This document shows, in pieces, positions 1-7,608 of a DNA stretch of 7,623 bases (the first letter of the stretch is position 1; each line of letters starts with the position of its first letter). The position numbers and the translations under genes are program-made. A model generated the notes under the pieces. The model saw nothing but the letters and a program-made list of their open reading frames with translations, had not been told where the DNA came from and ran no database searches. The DNA is from Phyllobacteriaceae bacterium (GTDB taxonomy: Bacteria > Pseudomonadota > Alphaproteobacteria > Rhizobiales > Ancalomicrobiaceae): positions 1-7,623 of the forward strand of contig JAAYVT010000754.1 of NCBI GenBank assembly GCA_012517025.1, given 5' to 3'.

Positions 1-174
1 ACACGGCCGTCCGACGTCCGCGAGACGGACCCCCGCATGGCCGCCCGGCGACCGATTTTCCGACTTCATGGCAATGGTGGTCGCCACCGCCGGATGCGAG
101 CGTTCGGTCACCAGAGGCCGAAGGCCCGAGAGGATGCGCCGACGTCGGCGATCCGCCACCAGGGAGAGACCCGC

Positions 175-522
175 ATGAAGGCGCACCGCGCGATCGCCTT
201 GACGATCGCCCTCACCGTCCCGGCCACGGCCGTCGCCGCCGCCAAGACGAAGTTCTGGAACCTCACCGCCGAGACCATCACCGATCTCCGGCTGGCCCCG
301 GTCGGCACCGAAAAGTTCGGGCCCAACCTCACCGCCGCCGACAAGGACGGCACCGTCGATCACGACGAGAACCTGACTGTCGTCGGTGTGACCAGCGGGC
401 ATTACGACGTCAGATTCGTCGACGCGAAGGGGCGGCGCTGCACCGTCCCGAACGTCGAGGTGAGGCAGGGCGAAACCTTCTCGCTCGACGAGAACGAGCT
501 GCCCGCCGCCTGCCGCAAGTGA
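175..522 (+). CDS. Small secreted hypothetical protein with two cysteines
   Basis: Encodes 115 residues of unknown function, probably exported to the periplasm. The chosen ATG has a strong Shine-Dalgarno sequence (AGGGAGAG, 161-168) six bases upstream and starts a clear signal peptide: a basic MKAHR n-region, a hydrophobic core at about residues 6-21 and small residues (AVAAA) at a likely cleavage site near 22-23. A longer reading from base 37 would bury this signal behind an Arg/His-rich stretch and is unlikely. The mature part (about 92 residues) looks like a small beta-rich domain. It has an FWNLT segment, an acidic DKDGTVDHDE stretch at 57-66, a GHYDVRFVDAKGRRC segment, and cysteines at 89 and 113 that could form a disulfide. 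I recall similar short secreted proteins in Rhizobiales but cannot name a characterised member. It converges on the downstream minus-strand gene and appears to be transcribed alone. Confidence 0.75.
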   Translation: MKAHRAIALTIALTVPATAVAAAKTKFWNLTAETITDLRLAPVGTEKFGPNLTAADKDGTVDHDENLTVVGVTSGHYDVRFVDAKGRRCTVPNVEVRQGETFSLDENELPAACRK

Positions 523-524
523 TC

Positions 525-561
525 GGGCGGAGCGTCGGCGGCCACCGCCGACGCTCCCGCC
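525..561. terminator. GC-rich hairpin between convergent genes, possible bidirectional terminator
   Basis: Thirteen perfectly paired positions (529-541 with 545-557) close a 3-base loop, and three more pairs follow after a one-base bulge. The hairpin nearly fills the 40-base gap between the stop at 522 and the opposing stop at 563. Its position suggests transcript ends for both genes. Neither side has a clear T-tract, so classical intrinsic termination is not shown; it may serve as an RNA 3'-end barrier or work with Rho. Confidence 0.55.
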
Positions 562-562
562 G

Positions 563-1138
563 TCAATTCAGGATCGACACCAGAAAGTCCGGGTGCAGCG
601 CCGTCCAGCCGTTGAACCCGGCGAGCGCGAAGACGATGCCGCCGGCGCCGAGCGCCGAGGCGACGCCGAACAGCCAGCGCACCCGCGTGAGGGCGGTGAC
701 CGCGAACAGCGCCAGCGCGATCGACAGCATCGCGTCGGAGAGATCGAAGAGATCGTCGCGATCGTTGCCGGCGTTGTAGTCGGCGTCGCGCTGCTTCGCC
801 TTGATCGCCGATTCCTCGGCGCGCGCCTTGTAGACGTCGGCCTGCTTCTTCCATTCGCCGACCTTGGCGTCGAGCTCGGGGGAGGGGGCCTGCGTCGCCT
901 TCAGCTGTTCGATCGCCAGCTCGACGCCGAACTGCCGTTGGCGCCGCGCCTGATATTCGTTCCAATAGTCGACGGTCTCGGCCTGCGCCTTCTGCATCGC
1001 CTGGACGACGTTGTCGTCCTTGATCTTCGAGACCGCCATGACGGCCGAGACGATCGCCACCGCCACCGCGATCAGGTCGTTGAATCGATTGCGGCGGGCT
1101 TCGCTCTCGCCCGTGCTGCTCGGAATGTCGACGTCCAT
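563..1138 (-). CDS. DUF4337-type membrane protein with central coiled coil
   Basis: Encodes 191 residues of unknown biochemical role. Residues 1-20 are polar. A first membrane segment lies at about 21-37 (DLIAVAVAIVSAVMAV). It is followed by the sequence KIKDDNVVQAMQKAQAETVDYWNEY and a long charged helical stretch to about 120, probably a coiled coil. Two further hydrophobic segments at about 134-150 and 155-176 end the protein. This order (one transmembrane helix, a Q/A/K-rich helix with a tyrosine- and tryptophan-containing YWNEYQA patch, then paired transmembrane helices) matches my memory of the DUF4337 family. The ATG at 1138 was chosen because a GAGGGGGG Shine-Dalgarno sequence sits about six bases before it; an in-frame start 13 codons further upstream lacks this. 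The gene diverges from ahcY and converges on the secreted-protein gene. Function cannot be read from the sequence. Confidence 0.8.
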   Translation of the reverse strand: MDVDIPSSTGESEARRNRFNDLIAVAVAIVSAVMAVSKIKDDNVVQAMQKAQAETVDYWNEYQARRQRQFGVELAIEQLKATQAPSPELDAKVGEWKKQADVYKARAEESAIKAKQRDADYNAGNDRDDLFDLSDAMLSIALALFAVTALTRVRWLFGVASALGAGGIVFALAGFNGWTALHPDFLVSILN

Positions 1139-1236
1139 GCGAATCCCCCCTCGGTTTCGGGAATGCGCGATAGCCATCGCCGAATCGTGGCGTCGTCGTG
1201 ACGATCGCCGCCCCGCACGCCACCGCCGAGAATGGC

Positions 1237-1256
1237 ATATAAAGAAATCTTTATAT
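1237..1256. promoter_or_regulatory. 20-bp perfect palindrome upstream of ahcY, candidate SahR/SamR-type operator
   Basis: Two 9-base half sites, ATATAAAGA (1237-1245) and TCTTTATAT (1248-1256), are exact reverse complements around an AA centre. This is an AT-rich island in a region of roughly 70% GC. It ends five bases before the -35 box of the ahcY promoter and is about 100 bases from the start of the divergent gene. A symmetrical site of this size fits a dimeric helix-turn-helix regulator. Methionine-cycle genes in Proteobacteria, ahcY included, are known targets of the ArsR-family SAH/SAM-responsive regulators SahR and SamR. Assigning this palindrome to them is inference based on gene context and a remembered resemblance. 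It might also affect the divergent gene. Confidence 0.65.
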
Positions 1257-1261
1257 CGTTG

Positions 1262-1290
1262 TTGTGGCCGTCACACGGCTCGATTATAAC
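1262..1290 (+). promoter_or_regulatory. Probable sigma70-type promoter of ahcY
   Basis: A -35-like TTGTGG (1262-1267) and a -10-like TATAAC (1285-1290) are separated by exactly 17 bases, immediately downstream of the palindrome. The predicted transcript start is near 1296-1298, giving a leader of about 95 bases. A regulator on the palindrome would sit against the -35 element, a position compatible with repression or activation. Confidence 0.6.
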
Positions 1291-1295
1291 CCGCC

Positions 1296-1375
1296 GATCG
1301 GTCGCCCCTCCGGGCGACGTGGCGTGGCGTACGGGTGGCCGACCGGCCGATCCGCCCACCCGAGCCCCGAGGGGC
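1296..1375 (+). promoter_or_regulatory. Structured 5' leader of ahcY
   Basis: Three local hairpins can be drawn: GTCGCCC (1301-1307) with GGGCGAC (1312-1318) around a 4-base loop; CGGGTGG (1332-1338) with CCACCCG (1356-1362); and GCCC (1364-1367) with GGGC (1372-1375) around a 4-base loop. The last ends six bases before the Shine-Dalgarno sequence at 1382-1385. A competing fold pairs CGGTCG (1299-1304) with CGACCG (1340-1345) and would disrupt the first hairpin. I do not recognise the SAH riboswitch or the SAM-II aptamer here. High GC content favours chance pairing, so a regulatory role is only a possibility. Confidence 0.35.
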
Positions 1376-1391
1376 ACCATCGGAGACCGAC

Positions 1392-2792
<1,401 letters not shown>

Positions 2793-2822
2793 TCGGATCG
2801 ATCGATACCCACGACATGTCGG

Positions 2823-2851
2823 GGCGCGGCGGAATTTCGCCGCGCCTTTTT
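2823..2851 (+). terminator. Rho-independent terminator of ahcY
   Basis: A nine-base-pair perfect stem, GGCGCGGCG (2823-2831) with CGCCGCGCC (2838-2846), closes a six-base loop and is followed directly by five T residues (2847-2851). It starts 31 bases after the ahcY stop codon. It separates ahcY from the downstream kinase-like gene, which therefore needs its own promoter. Confidence 0.92.
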
Positions 2852-2866
2852 CATGTTCGCGTTTCG

Positions 2867-2911
2867 GACTCTCCCGCCACCCCCGTCGAGACGGTATCTT
2901 GACCGTGATTC
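2867..2911. promoter_or_regulatory. Two GANTC (CcrM-type) sites in the presumed divL promoter region
   Basis: GACTC (2867-2871) and GATTC (2907-2911) lie between the ahcY terminator and the divL start. GANTC is the target of the alphaproteobacterial cell-cycle methyltransferase CcrM, and methylated sites can recruit GcrA. A -35-like TTGACC occurs at 2899-2904, but I find no convincing -10 at normal spacing, so the promoter itself is not placed. The role of the sites is inference. Confidence 0.35.
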
Positions 2912-2975
2912 GGGGGGCTTCGAGCGCGTCTTCTTCTTCGAGGTCCGGATTTTCGTCTGTCGGTCGAGTTGAAGA

Positions 2976-2980
2976 AGGAA
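2976..2980 (+). promoter_or_regulatory. Ribosome binding site that decides the divL start
   Basis: AGGAA, within the longer GAAGGAA, sits eight bases before the ATG at 2989. It favours that start over a TTG at 2899. A second candidate, AGGGAG (3001-3006), stands nine bases before an ATG at 3016 and cannot be excluded. The 2989 start is preferred because it supplies the basic RRERR n-region to the signal-like hydrophobic segment. Confidence 0.55.
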
Positions 2981-2988
2981 CCTTCGGC

Positions 2989-5508
2989 ATGTGGGGGCGG
3001 AGGGAGCGTCGGTGCATGCCGTCGCTCCATGCAACGACGGCGAGCCTGACGCTCGCGGCGGCGGGTCTCTTCGGATCGGCCGGAACGGCGTCCGCGGCGG
3101 ATCCGGCGGCGGTCTCCACGCACCAGATCATGCTGACGGCCTCGATGATCGGGGTGATCGCGGTGGCGGTCGCCTCGGCGGTCGGGATGATGCGGGCGCG
3201 CGCGCGCGCCGAGGCGGAGATCGCCGCGCTCAAGTCCGACAACGCCGATCTCAAGGCGCAGATCGATCGCGCCGAGGCCCTGCTCGATTCCGACGACCAG
3301 TCGTTGCTCGCCTGGGGCATCCCCGGCGAACCGCCGCTCCTCATCGGCTCGCTCGGTCCGGACGCGGCGGCGCCGAAGGGACGCGCCGAATTCCTCGCCT
3401 TCGGCGCCTGGCTCTCGGCCGCCTCGGCGGCGGAGCTCGACCACGCCGTTCTGGCCTTGCGTGAACGCGGTACCCCGTTCGATCTGGAGCTCGGAACCCG
3501 CTCCGGCACCCACGTCGAGGCGACCGGCCGGGTCGCCGGCGGTCGCCCGTTCGTCCGCTTCTCCGATCTGACCGGCGAGCGACGCGAGCACGCCGATCTC
3601 TCCGAACGTCACCGTCACCTCCTCGCCGACGTCGAGGTGATGCGCTCGCTGTTCGAGGTGATGCCGAGCCCGGTGTGGCTGCGCGGCCTCGACGGCCGGC
3701 TCGAGTGGGTCAATCAGGCCTATGCCCGCGCCGTCGAGGCGCTCGATCCGGCCCAGGCCGTCGACGCCGGCAACGAGCTGCTCGACACCGCCGGACGCAA
3801 GGCGATCGCCCAGGCACGGACCGCCTCGCTGGCGGTCGATCTGCGTCTGCCGGTGGTGGTGGGCGGGCAACGCCTCACCTACGACGTCGTCGACGTCGCC
3901 TCGGCCCAGGGCGAGGCCGGCATCGCCATCGACGTCACCGATCTCGAGAAGAGTCAGGCCGAGCTGCGCCGCACCATCGACTTCCACGCCCGCACCCTCG
4001 ACCAGCTGGCGACGGCGGTGGCGATCTTCGGTGCCGACAAGCGGCTGCAGTTCTACAACGCTGCCTTCCGCACCCTGTGGGGGCTGGACACCGCGTTCCT
4101 CGAATCCTCGCCCGACGACGGCACCCTGCTCGACCAGCTGCGGGCCGCCCGCAAGTTGCCGGAACAGGCGGATTGGCGCTCCTGGAAGCGCGACATGCAC
4201 GCCGCTTATCAGAGCCTCGACGCGCGCGAGCACTGGTGGCACCTGCCCGACGGCCAGACGCTGCGCGTCATCGCCAACCCGCACCCGCAGGGCGGCGTCA
4301 CCTACGTCTACGAGAACGTCACCGAGAAGATCGACCTCGAGAAGCGCAACAACGCCCTCGCCCGGGTGCAGCGCGAGACCCTCGACCACCTCTCCGAGGG
4401 CGTGGTGGTGTTCGGCTCGGACGGGCGGCTGCGGCTGTTCAACCCCGCCTTCGCCTGCCTGTGGAAGCTCGACGAGACCATGCTCGCCGGCAAGCCGCAC
4501 ATCGGCGCGGTGCTGCAGGGCCTGTCGGTGTTGCACGACGATCCGACCACCTGGAACCGCCTCAAGGTCGCCGTCACCGGCCTCGCCGAGAACCGCGACC
4601 GCCTCTCCGGCACGATCGAGCGGCGCGACGGCATGGTGCTCGAATACGCCGGCGTGCCGCTGCCGGACGGGGCGATGCTGGTCACCTTCGTCAACGTCAC
4701 CGACACCGTCAACGTCGAGCGGGCGCTGGTGGAGAAGAACGAGGCGCTGGAGGAGGCCGACCACATCAAGACCGACTTCGTCGGCCTCGTCTCCTACGAG
4801 CTGCGCTCGCCGCTCACCAACATCGTCGGTTTCTCGCATCTCCTGTCGGATCAGGCCCGCACCGGCCCGCTCAACGACAAGCAGCGCGACTACACCCAGC
4901 ACATCATGACGTCGAGCCAGGCGCTGATGGCGATCATCGACGACATCCTCGACCTCGCCACCATCGACGCCGGCATCATGCAGCTCGAGCTGACCGAGGT
5001 GAACCTCGCCGAGACCATCGCCGGGGCGATCGAGGGCATCAAGGACCGGCTGGTCGCCGACGACCTGACGCTGGTCACCGACGTCGCCGACGATCTCGGC
5101 ACCGTCCACGCCGACGAGAAACGTATTCGTCAGGTGTTGTTCAATCTGCTCTCCAACGCCGTCTCCTTCTCCACCGAAGGCGGCACCGTGTCGGTGACGG
5201 CGCGGCGCGAGGGCGAGACCGTGTCGCTCGAGGTCGCCGACGACGGCGTCGGCATTCCCGAGGAACAGTTGCGGCAGGTGTTCGACCGGTTCTACACTCG
5301 CCGTCGCGGCCCCCATCGCGGCGGCGCCGGGCTCGGCCTGTCGATCGTCAAGAGTTTCGTCGAACTGCACGGCGGCACGGTGGCGATCACCTCGGTCGAG
5401 GGGCGCGGCACCAAGGTGGTGTGCCGCATGCCGCTGGCGCCGGCGCGACACGAGGAGCCGGCGAACCGCGAGGACGGCGCCGAGCCGTTGAGCCTCGCCG
5501 GCGAATGA
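2989..5508 (+). CDS. divL: DivL-like multi-PAS sensor pseudokinase with Tyr in place of the phospho-acceptor His
   Basis: Encodes 839 residues. In order: basic n-region and hydrophobic signal-like segment (about 1-36), a membrane helix (about 48-68), a coiled coil (about 70-100), a degenerate PAS-like stretch (about 100-200), three PAS domains (about 217-320, 331-450, 462-575), a HisKA dimerisation helix pair (about 591-655) and a HATPase_c domain (about 700-815). The H-box reads VSYELRSPL, so Tyr603 occupies the phospho-acceptor position; the nearest His is 591, outside the box. The ATP-binding side looks complete: N-box NLLSNA with Asn723, G1 DDGVGI (751-756), F-box FDRFY (765-769) and G2 GAGLGLSI (779-786). 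Caulobacter DivL has the same replacement (Tyr550) on a membrane-anchored PAS architecture. There it reads DivK phosphorylation and controls CckA, and thus CtrA, without needing His-type phosphotransfer. Equivalent function here is inferred. Its stop lies six bases before the tsaE fusion, suggesting one operon. An alternative is another degenerate PAS kinase paralogue. Confidence 0.8.
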   Translation: MWGRRERRCMPSLHATTASLTLAAAGLFGSAGTASAADPAAVSTHQIMLTASMIGVIAVAVASAVGMMRARARAEAEIAALKSDNADLKAQIDRAEALLDSDDQSLLAWGIPGEPPLLIGSLGPDAAAPKGRAEFLAFGAWLSAASAAELDHAVLALRERGTPFDLELGTRSGTHVEATGRVAGGRPFVRFSDLTGERREHADLSERHRHLLADVEVMRSLFEVMPSPVWLRGLDGRLEWVNQAYARAVEALDPAQAVDAGNELLDTAGRKAIAQARTASLAVDLRLPVVVGGQRLTYDVVDVASAQGEAGIAIDVTDLEKSQAELRRTIDFHARTLDQLATAVAIFGADKRLQFYNAAFRTLWGLDTAFLESSPDDGTLLDQLRAARKLPEQADWRSWKRDMHAAYQSLDAREHWWHLPDGQTLRVIANPHPQGGVTYVYENVTEKIDLEKRNNALARVQRETLDHLSEGVVVFGSDGRLRLFNPAFACLWKLDETMLAGKPHIGAVLQGLSVLHDDPTTWNRLKVAVTGLAENRDRLSGTIERRDGMVLEYAGVPLPDGAMLVTFVNVTDTVNVERALVEKNEALEEADHIKTDFVGLVSYELRSPLTNIVGFSHLLSDQARTGPLNDKQRDYTQHIMTSSQALMAIIDDILDLATIDAGIMQLELTEVNLAETIAGAIEGIKDRLVADDLTLVTDVADDLGTVHADEKRIRQVLFNLLSNAVSFSTEGGTVSVTARREGETVSLEVADDGVGIPEEQLRQVFDRFYTRRRGPHRGGAGLGLSIVKSFVELHGGTVAITSVEGRGTKVVCRMPLAPARHEEPANREDGAEPLSLAGE

Positions 5509-5514
5509 GGCGCG

Positions 5515-7053
5515 ATGAGCGACGATACTCCTTCTCTCGATCTTCGGCTCGACCTCGCCGACGAGACCGCGACGGTGGCCCTGGCCGAGGATCTCGCGGC
5601 GATCCTGCGGCGGGGCGACGTCGTCGCTCTGGTCGGTGACCTCGGCGCCGGCAAGTCGACCCTGGCGCGGGCGCTGGTGCGCGCCTTCGCCGACGACGCC
5701 GGCCTCGACGTACCGAGCCCGACCTTCACGCTGGTGCAGAGCTACGAGCTGCCGCGCCTGACCATCGCCCATTACGACCTCTACCGCCTGACCGACGCGA
5801 GCGAACTCGACGAACTCGGCTTCGACGAGGCGATCGAGACCGGGGCGGCGCTGATCGAATGGCCGGATCGCGCCGAGGATCGCCTGCCGGCCGCGATGCT
5901 GGTGGTGGCGATCGGCGCCGGCGACGGGCCGCAGGCGCGCCTGGTCCGCCTCACCGGCCCGAGCGACGTCTGGGGCGAGCGGCTGGAGCGGACGCTGGCG
6001 GTGCGCGCCTTCCTGGAGGTCGCCGGATCCCCGCGCGGCCATCGCCGCCACCTGCAGGGCGACGCCTCCTCCCGTTCCTACGAGCGCATCCACGACGAGC
6101 ACGGCTCGGCGGTGTTGATGAACCACCCGCCCGAGCCCGACGACGATGCCGGCCGGGCGCGGGTCGCCGCCCGCGCCGCCGCCAAGCTCGCCGAGGGGCC
6201 GGAGCCGTTCCTGGCGATCGACCTCGCCCTCGCCGAGCTCGGCGTCTCGGTGCCGGAAGTGCTCGCCCACGACCTCGACGACGGCCTGCTGTTGCTCGAG
6301 GACCTCGGCTCGGAGCCGTGTTTCTCCGGCACCCCGCCGGCGCCGATCGCCGAGCGCTACGGCGCGGCGATCGAGCTGCTCGCCGATCTGCATGCTCGCG
6401 ATCTGCCCGAGGCGGTCGACGACGGCGACGGCGGAACCTGGGTGATCCCACACCTCGGCACCGAGGGTTACCGCAACGAGGTCGAGATCCTGCTCGACTG
6501 GGGGCTGCCGCACTATCTCGGCCGCCCGGCGGACGCCGACGAGCGCGAGCGATTCGGTGCGATCTGGACGCCGCTCCTCGCCGAGATCGAGGCCGGGCCG
6601 AAGACTTGGTCGATGCGCGATTATCACTCGCCCAATCTGTTGTGGCTGCCGGAGCGGAAGGGGACGGCCCGAGTCGGCGTCGTCGATTTCCAGGACGTCG
6701 CCTTCGCCCATCCCGCCTACGACGTCGCCTCGCTCACCCAGGACGCCCGCCTCGACGTGCCGGCGGCGCTGGAGACGGAGCTGTTGGCGGTCTACGTCGC
6801 GGCCCGGCGCGACCGCGGCGGCACGTTCGACGAGGCCGGCTTCCGCCGCGCCCATGCGATCCTGGCGGCGCAGCGGGCGACCCGGCTGCTCGGCCAATTC
6901 GTGCGGTTGAAGCTGCGCGACGGCAAGCCCGGCTACATGCGGCACGTGCCGCGCCAATGGGACTACCTCTCCCGCGTGCTCGACGAACCGGTGTTGCGAC
7001 CGTTGAAGCTCTGGTATGAGGACGTCGTGCCGGCCGACCGGCGCCTCGTCTGA
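5515..7053 (+). CDS. tsaE: TsaE / AmgK-like phosphotransferase fusion protein
   Basis: A bifunctional protein of 512 residues. The N-terminal part (about 1-155) is TsaE, the ATPase that with TsaB and TsaD makes N6-threonylcarbamoyladenosine at position 37 of ANN-decoding tRNAs. It shows the Walker A motif GDLGAGKST (41-49), PSPTFTLV (67-74), HYDLYR (86-91) and IEWPDR (114-119). The C-terminal part (about 170-512) is an aminoglycoside-phosphotransferase-fold kinase. It has a GDASSRSYER nucleotide loop (182-191), the catalytic loop MRDYHSPN (367-374, with Asp369 and Asn374) and a metal-binding DFQD (391-394). The following murU-like gene points to AmgK, which phosphorylates MurNAc/GlcNAc at the anomeric carbon in peptidoglycan recycling. 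This fusion is a known arrangement in Rhizobiales. GAGG overlapping the divL stop serves as ribosome binding site, so translation is probably coupled to divL. The sugar substrate is inferred from context. Confidence 0.9.
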   Translation: MSDDTPSLDLRLDLADETATVALAEDLAAILRRGDVVALVGDLGAGKSTLARALVRAFADDAGLDVPSPTFTLVQSYELPRLTIAHYDLYRLTDASELDELGFDEAIETGAALIEWPDRAEDRLPAAMLVVAIGAGDGPQARLVRLTGPSDVWGERLERTLAVRAFLEVAGSPRGHRRHLQGDASSRSYERIHDEHGSAVLMNHPPEPDDDAGRARVAARAAAKLAEGPEPFLAIDLALAELGVSVPEVLAHDLDDGLLLLEDLGSEPCFSGTPPAPIAERYGAAIELLADLHARDLPEAVDDGDGGTWVIPHLGTEGYRNEVEILLDWGLPHYLGRPADADERERFGAIWTPLLAEIEAGPKTWSMRDYHSPNLLWLPERKGTARVGVVDFQDVAFAHPAYDVASLTQDARLDVPAALETELLAVYVAARRDRGGTFDEAGFRRAHAILAAQRATRLLGQFVRLKLRDGKPGYMRHVPRQWDYLSRVLDEPVLRPLKLWYEDVVPADRRLV

Positions 7054-7080
7054 TCGATCCGTGTTTCCGAGAGTTGCCGT

Positions 7081-7608
7081 ATGTCCGCCGCGTCGTCGTC
7101 CTCGCCCGTCCTTCGTCCGACCCACGCCATGGTGCTCGCCGCCGGGCTGGGCAAACGCATGCGGCCGATCACCGCCACGACGCCGAAGCCGCTGGTCGAG
7201 GTCGCAGGCAAGGCGCTGATCGACCACGGGCTGGAGCGGCTGCACGCCGCCGGGGTCGAGACCGCGGTGATCAACGTCCATTGGCTCGCCGATCTCGTCG
7301 AGGTGCACGTCGCCAAATGCCTGGCGCCGAAGATCGTCATCTCCGACGAGCGGGCGAAGCTGCTCGAAACCGGCGGCGGCATCGTCAAGGCGCTGCCGCT
7401 GCTCGGCGAGAAGCCGTTCTATCTGCTCAACTCCGACAGTTTCTGGATCGAGGGCTATCGCCGCAATCTCGATCTGCTCGCCGAGTTCTGGGACGACGCC
7501 GGCATGGACGCGCTGCTGATGATGGCGCCGACGGTCGGCTCGATCGGCTACGACGGGGCCGGCGACTACCAGATGACCGACGACGGTCGACTGGCGCGTC
7601 GCGACTAG
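7081..7608 (+). CDS. murU: MurU-like nucleotidyltransferase, cut short by an in-frame TAG
   Basis: MurU transfers UMP from UTP to MurNAc-1-phosphate, giving UDP-MurNAc and bypassing the fosfomycin-sensitive MurA route; AmgK supplies its substrate. The 175 residues show the nucleotide-binding LAAGLGKRMRPIT (19-31), PKPL (35-38), ETGGGI (96-101), KALPLLGEKPF and metal-binding Asp119 in NSDSFW. Family members normally run to about 225-245 residues, so roughly a quarter is missing, including the C-terminal part that supplies a second metal-ligand Asp. The stop at 7606-7608 lies inside the usual RLxRR-x-E-x-x-(V/I)AP segment. The five codons after it (RRIAP, in the same frame, to the window end) match that continuation, so a GAG-to-TAG change is the simplest reading. 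The gene is either a recent pseudogene or carries a sequence error. The ATG at 7081 has GAGAG seven bases upstream; 27 bases separate it from the fusion gene, consistent with one operon. Confidence 0.8.
   Translation: MSAASSSSPVLRPTHAMVLAAGLGKRMRPITATTPKPLVEVAGKALIDHGLERLHAAGVETAVINVHWLADLVEVHVAKCLAPKIVISDERAKLLETGGGIVKALPLLGEKPFYLLNSDSFWIEGYRRNLDLLAEFWDDAGMDALLMMAPTVGSIGYDGAGDYQMTDDGRLARRD

Noticed and set aside
37..174. N-terminal extension of the small secreted protein starting at base 37
   Set aside because: It has no ribosome binding site, would bury a good signal peptide behind an Arg/His-rich stretch, and the ATG at 175 has a strong Shine-Dalgarno sequence.
1..174. Possible regulatory or coding content at the window start, including a short inverted repeat GGTGG/CCACC at 76-88
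   Set aside because: The stem is only five bases, and no promoter or gene could be supported.
345..372. EF-hand-like calcium loop in the secreted protein (residues 57-66)
   Set aside because: The spacing of acidic residues does not fit the 12-residue EF-hand pattern and there is no flanking helix pair.
1082..1186. Three GAATC (GANTC) sites around the start of the DUF4337 gene (1082, 1141, 1182)
   Set aside because: One is inside the gene and one overlaps its ribosome-binding region. The density is not clearly above what base composition predicts, and no cell-cycle link is known for the gene.
1139..1391. SAH riboswitch or SAM-II aptamer upstream of ahcY
   Set aside because: I looked for the conserved cores of these classes and did not recognise either; only generic GC-rich hairpins are visible.
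2899..2988. TTG start extending divL by 30 residues
   Set aside because: The extension is Ser/Arg-rich low complexity without a ribosome binding site; the ATG at 2989 has AGGAA at good spacing and begins a signal-like segment.
2851..7308. A very long open frame on the minus strand (nearly 1,500 codons) opposite divL, the fusion gene and murU
   Set aside because: It is an antisense shadow in GC-rich DNA: Arg/Gly/Val/His-rich without recognisable domains, while the plus strand carries three genes with complete family motifs.
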